Shown here: positions 5,942-6,005 of the stretch, in pieces
Layout of the letters: each line of letters opens with the position of its first letter
How positions within the stretch are numbered: the stretch's first letter is position 1
Assembly: GCA_004296145.1 (NCBI GenBank)
Contig: SEBM01000262.1
Span: 1 to 6,005 of the forward strand
Origin: Flavobacterium sp.
Lineage (GTDB): Bacteria; Bacteroidota; Bacteroidia; Flavobacteriales; Flavobacteriaceae
Direction: 5' to 3'
DNA length: 6,005 bases
Notes under the pieces: generated by a model
The model's input: the letters and a program-made list of their open reading frames with translations, nothing else
Database searches by the model: none
Told to the model about the DNA's origin: nothing
Program-made: the position numbers and the translations under genes

Positions 5942-6005
5942 TTGCTTTTTTATAGAATTGAGAATTTATCAATTATAAACTTCAAACAATAGATAACCTT
6001 TTAGT

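Noticed and set aside
5965..5979. TTTAT/ATAAA inverted repeat upstream of the class-V enzyme gene
   Set aside because: Five AT-only pairs in AT-rich DNA are expected by chance.

Overview
The window looks like chromosomal DNA from a Bacteroidota member, most likely Flavobacterium or a close relative. The DNA is very AT-rich and start codons lack Shine-Dalgarno sequences, sitting instead in A-rich leaders. Promoter -7 boxes fit the Bacteroidota consensus TAnnTTTG, and several proteins resemble families common in flavobacteria. The assignment rests on these features and on recalled family knowledge; no search was run.

Layout. (1) 1-607: an XRE-family helix-turn-helix regulator behind a good Bacteroidota promoter that is flanked and overlapped by TGTAA-type half-sites, suggesting autoregulation. 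(2) 608-1243: a short convergent gap with a tandem ACGCGATT repeat, then a minus-strand PlsC-like acyltransferase. (3) 1244-3677: a compact plus-strand block of four genes (gaps of 1, 6 and 10 nt). It encodes a spermidine-synthase-fold SAM-binding protein, an M23-type metallopeptidase-domain protein without a signal peptide, a small lipoprotein and a small secreted protein. (4) 3728-4198: an NTF2-like protein 50 nt downstream, either in the same transcript or under a weak promoter. (5) 4199-4424: a convergent intergenic region with a long imperfect palindrome, which I recall as a widespread flavobacterial intergenic element and which may be a structured RNA, followed by a strong bidirectional terminator. 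(6) 4425-5912: a minus-strand class-V PLP enzyme of the cysteine desulfurase superfamily, with a perfect -7 box just upstream of the start I prefer.

How the genes fit together. The four-gene block is almost certainly co-transcribed. It joins two apparently cytoplasmic proteins (SAM-binding and M23-like) to two envelope proteins. The sequence does not give a shared pathway. The acyltransferase, the NTF2-like gene and the class-V enzyme look like ordinary chromosomal genes.

I see no transposase, integrase, CRISPR array, tRNA, rRNA, phage gene or recognisable defence system. Nothing here establishes a wholly new system. The items most worth checking are the intergenic palindrome, the stand-alone M23 domain without export signal, and the SpeE-fold protein with an altered active-site loop.
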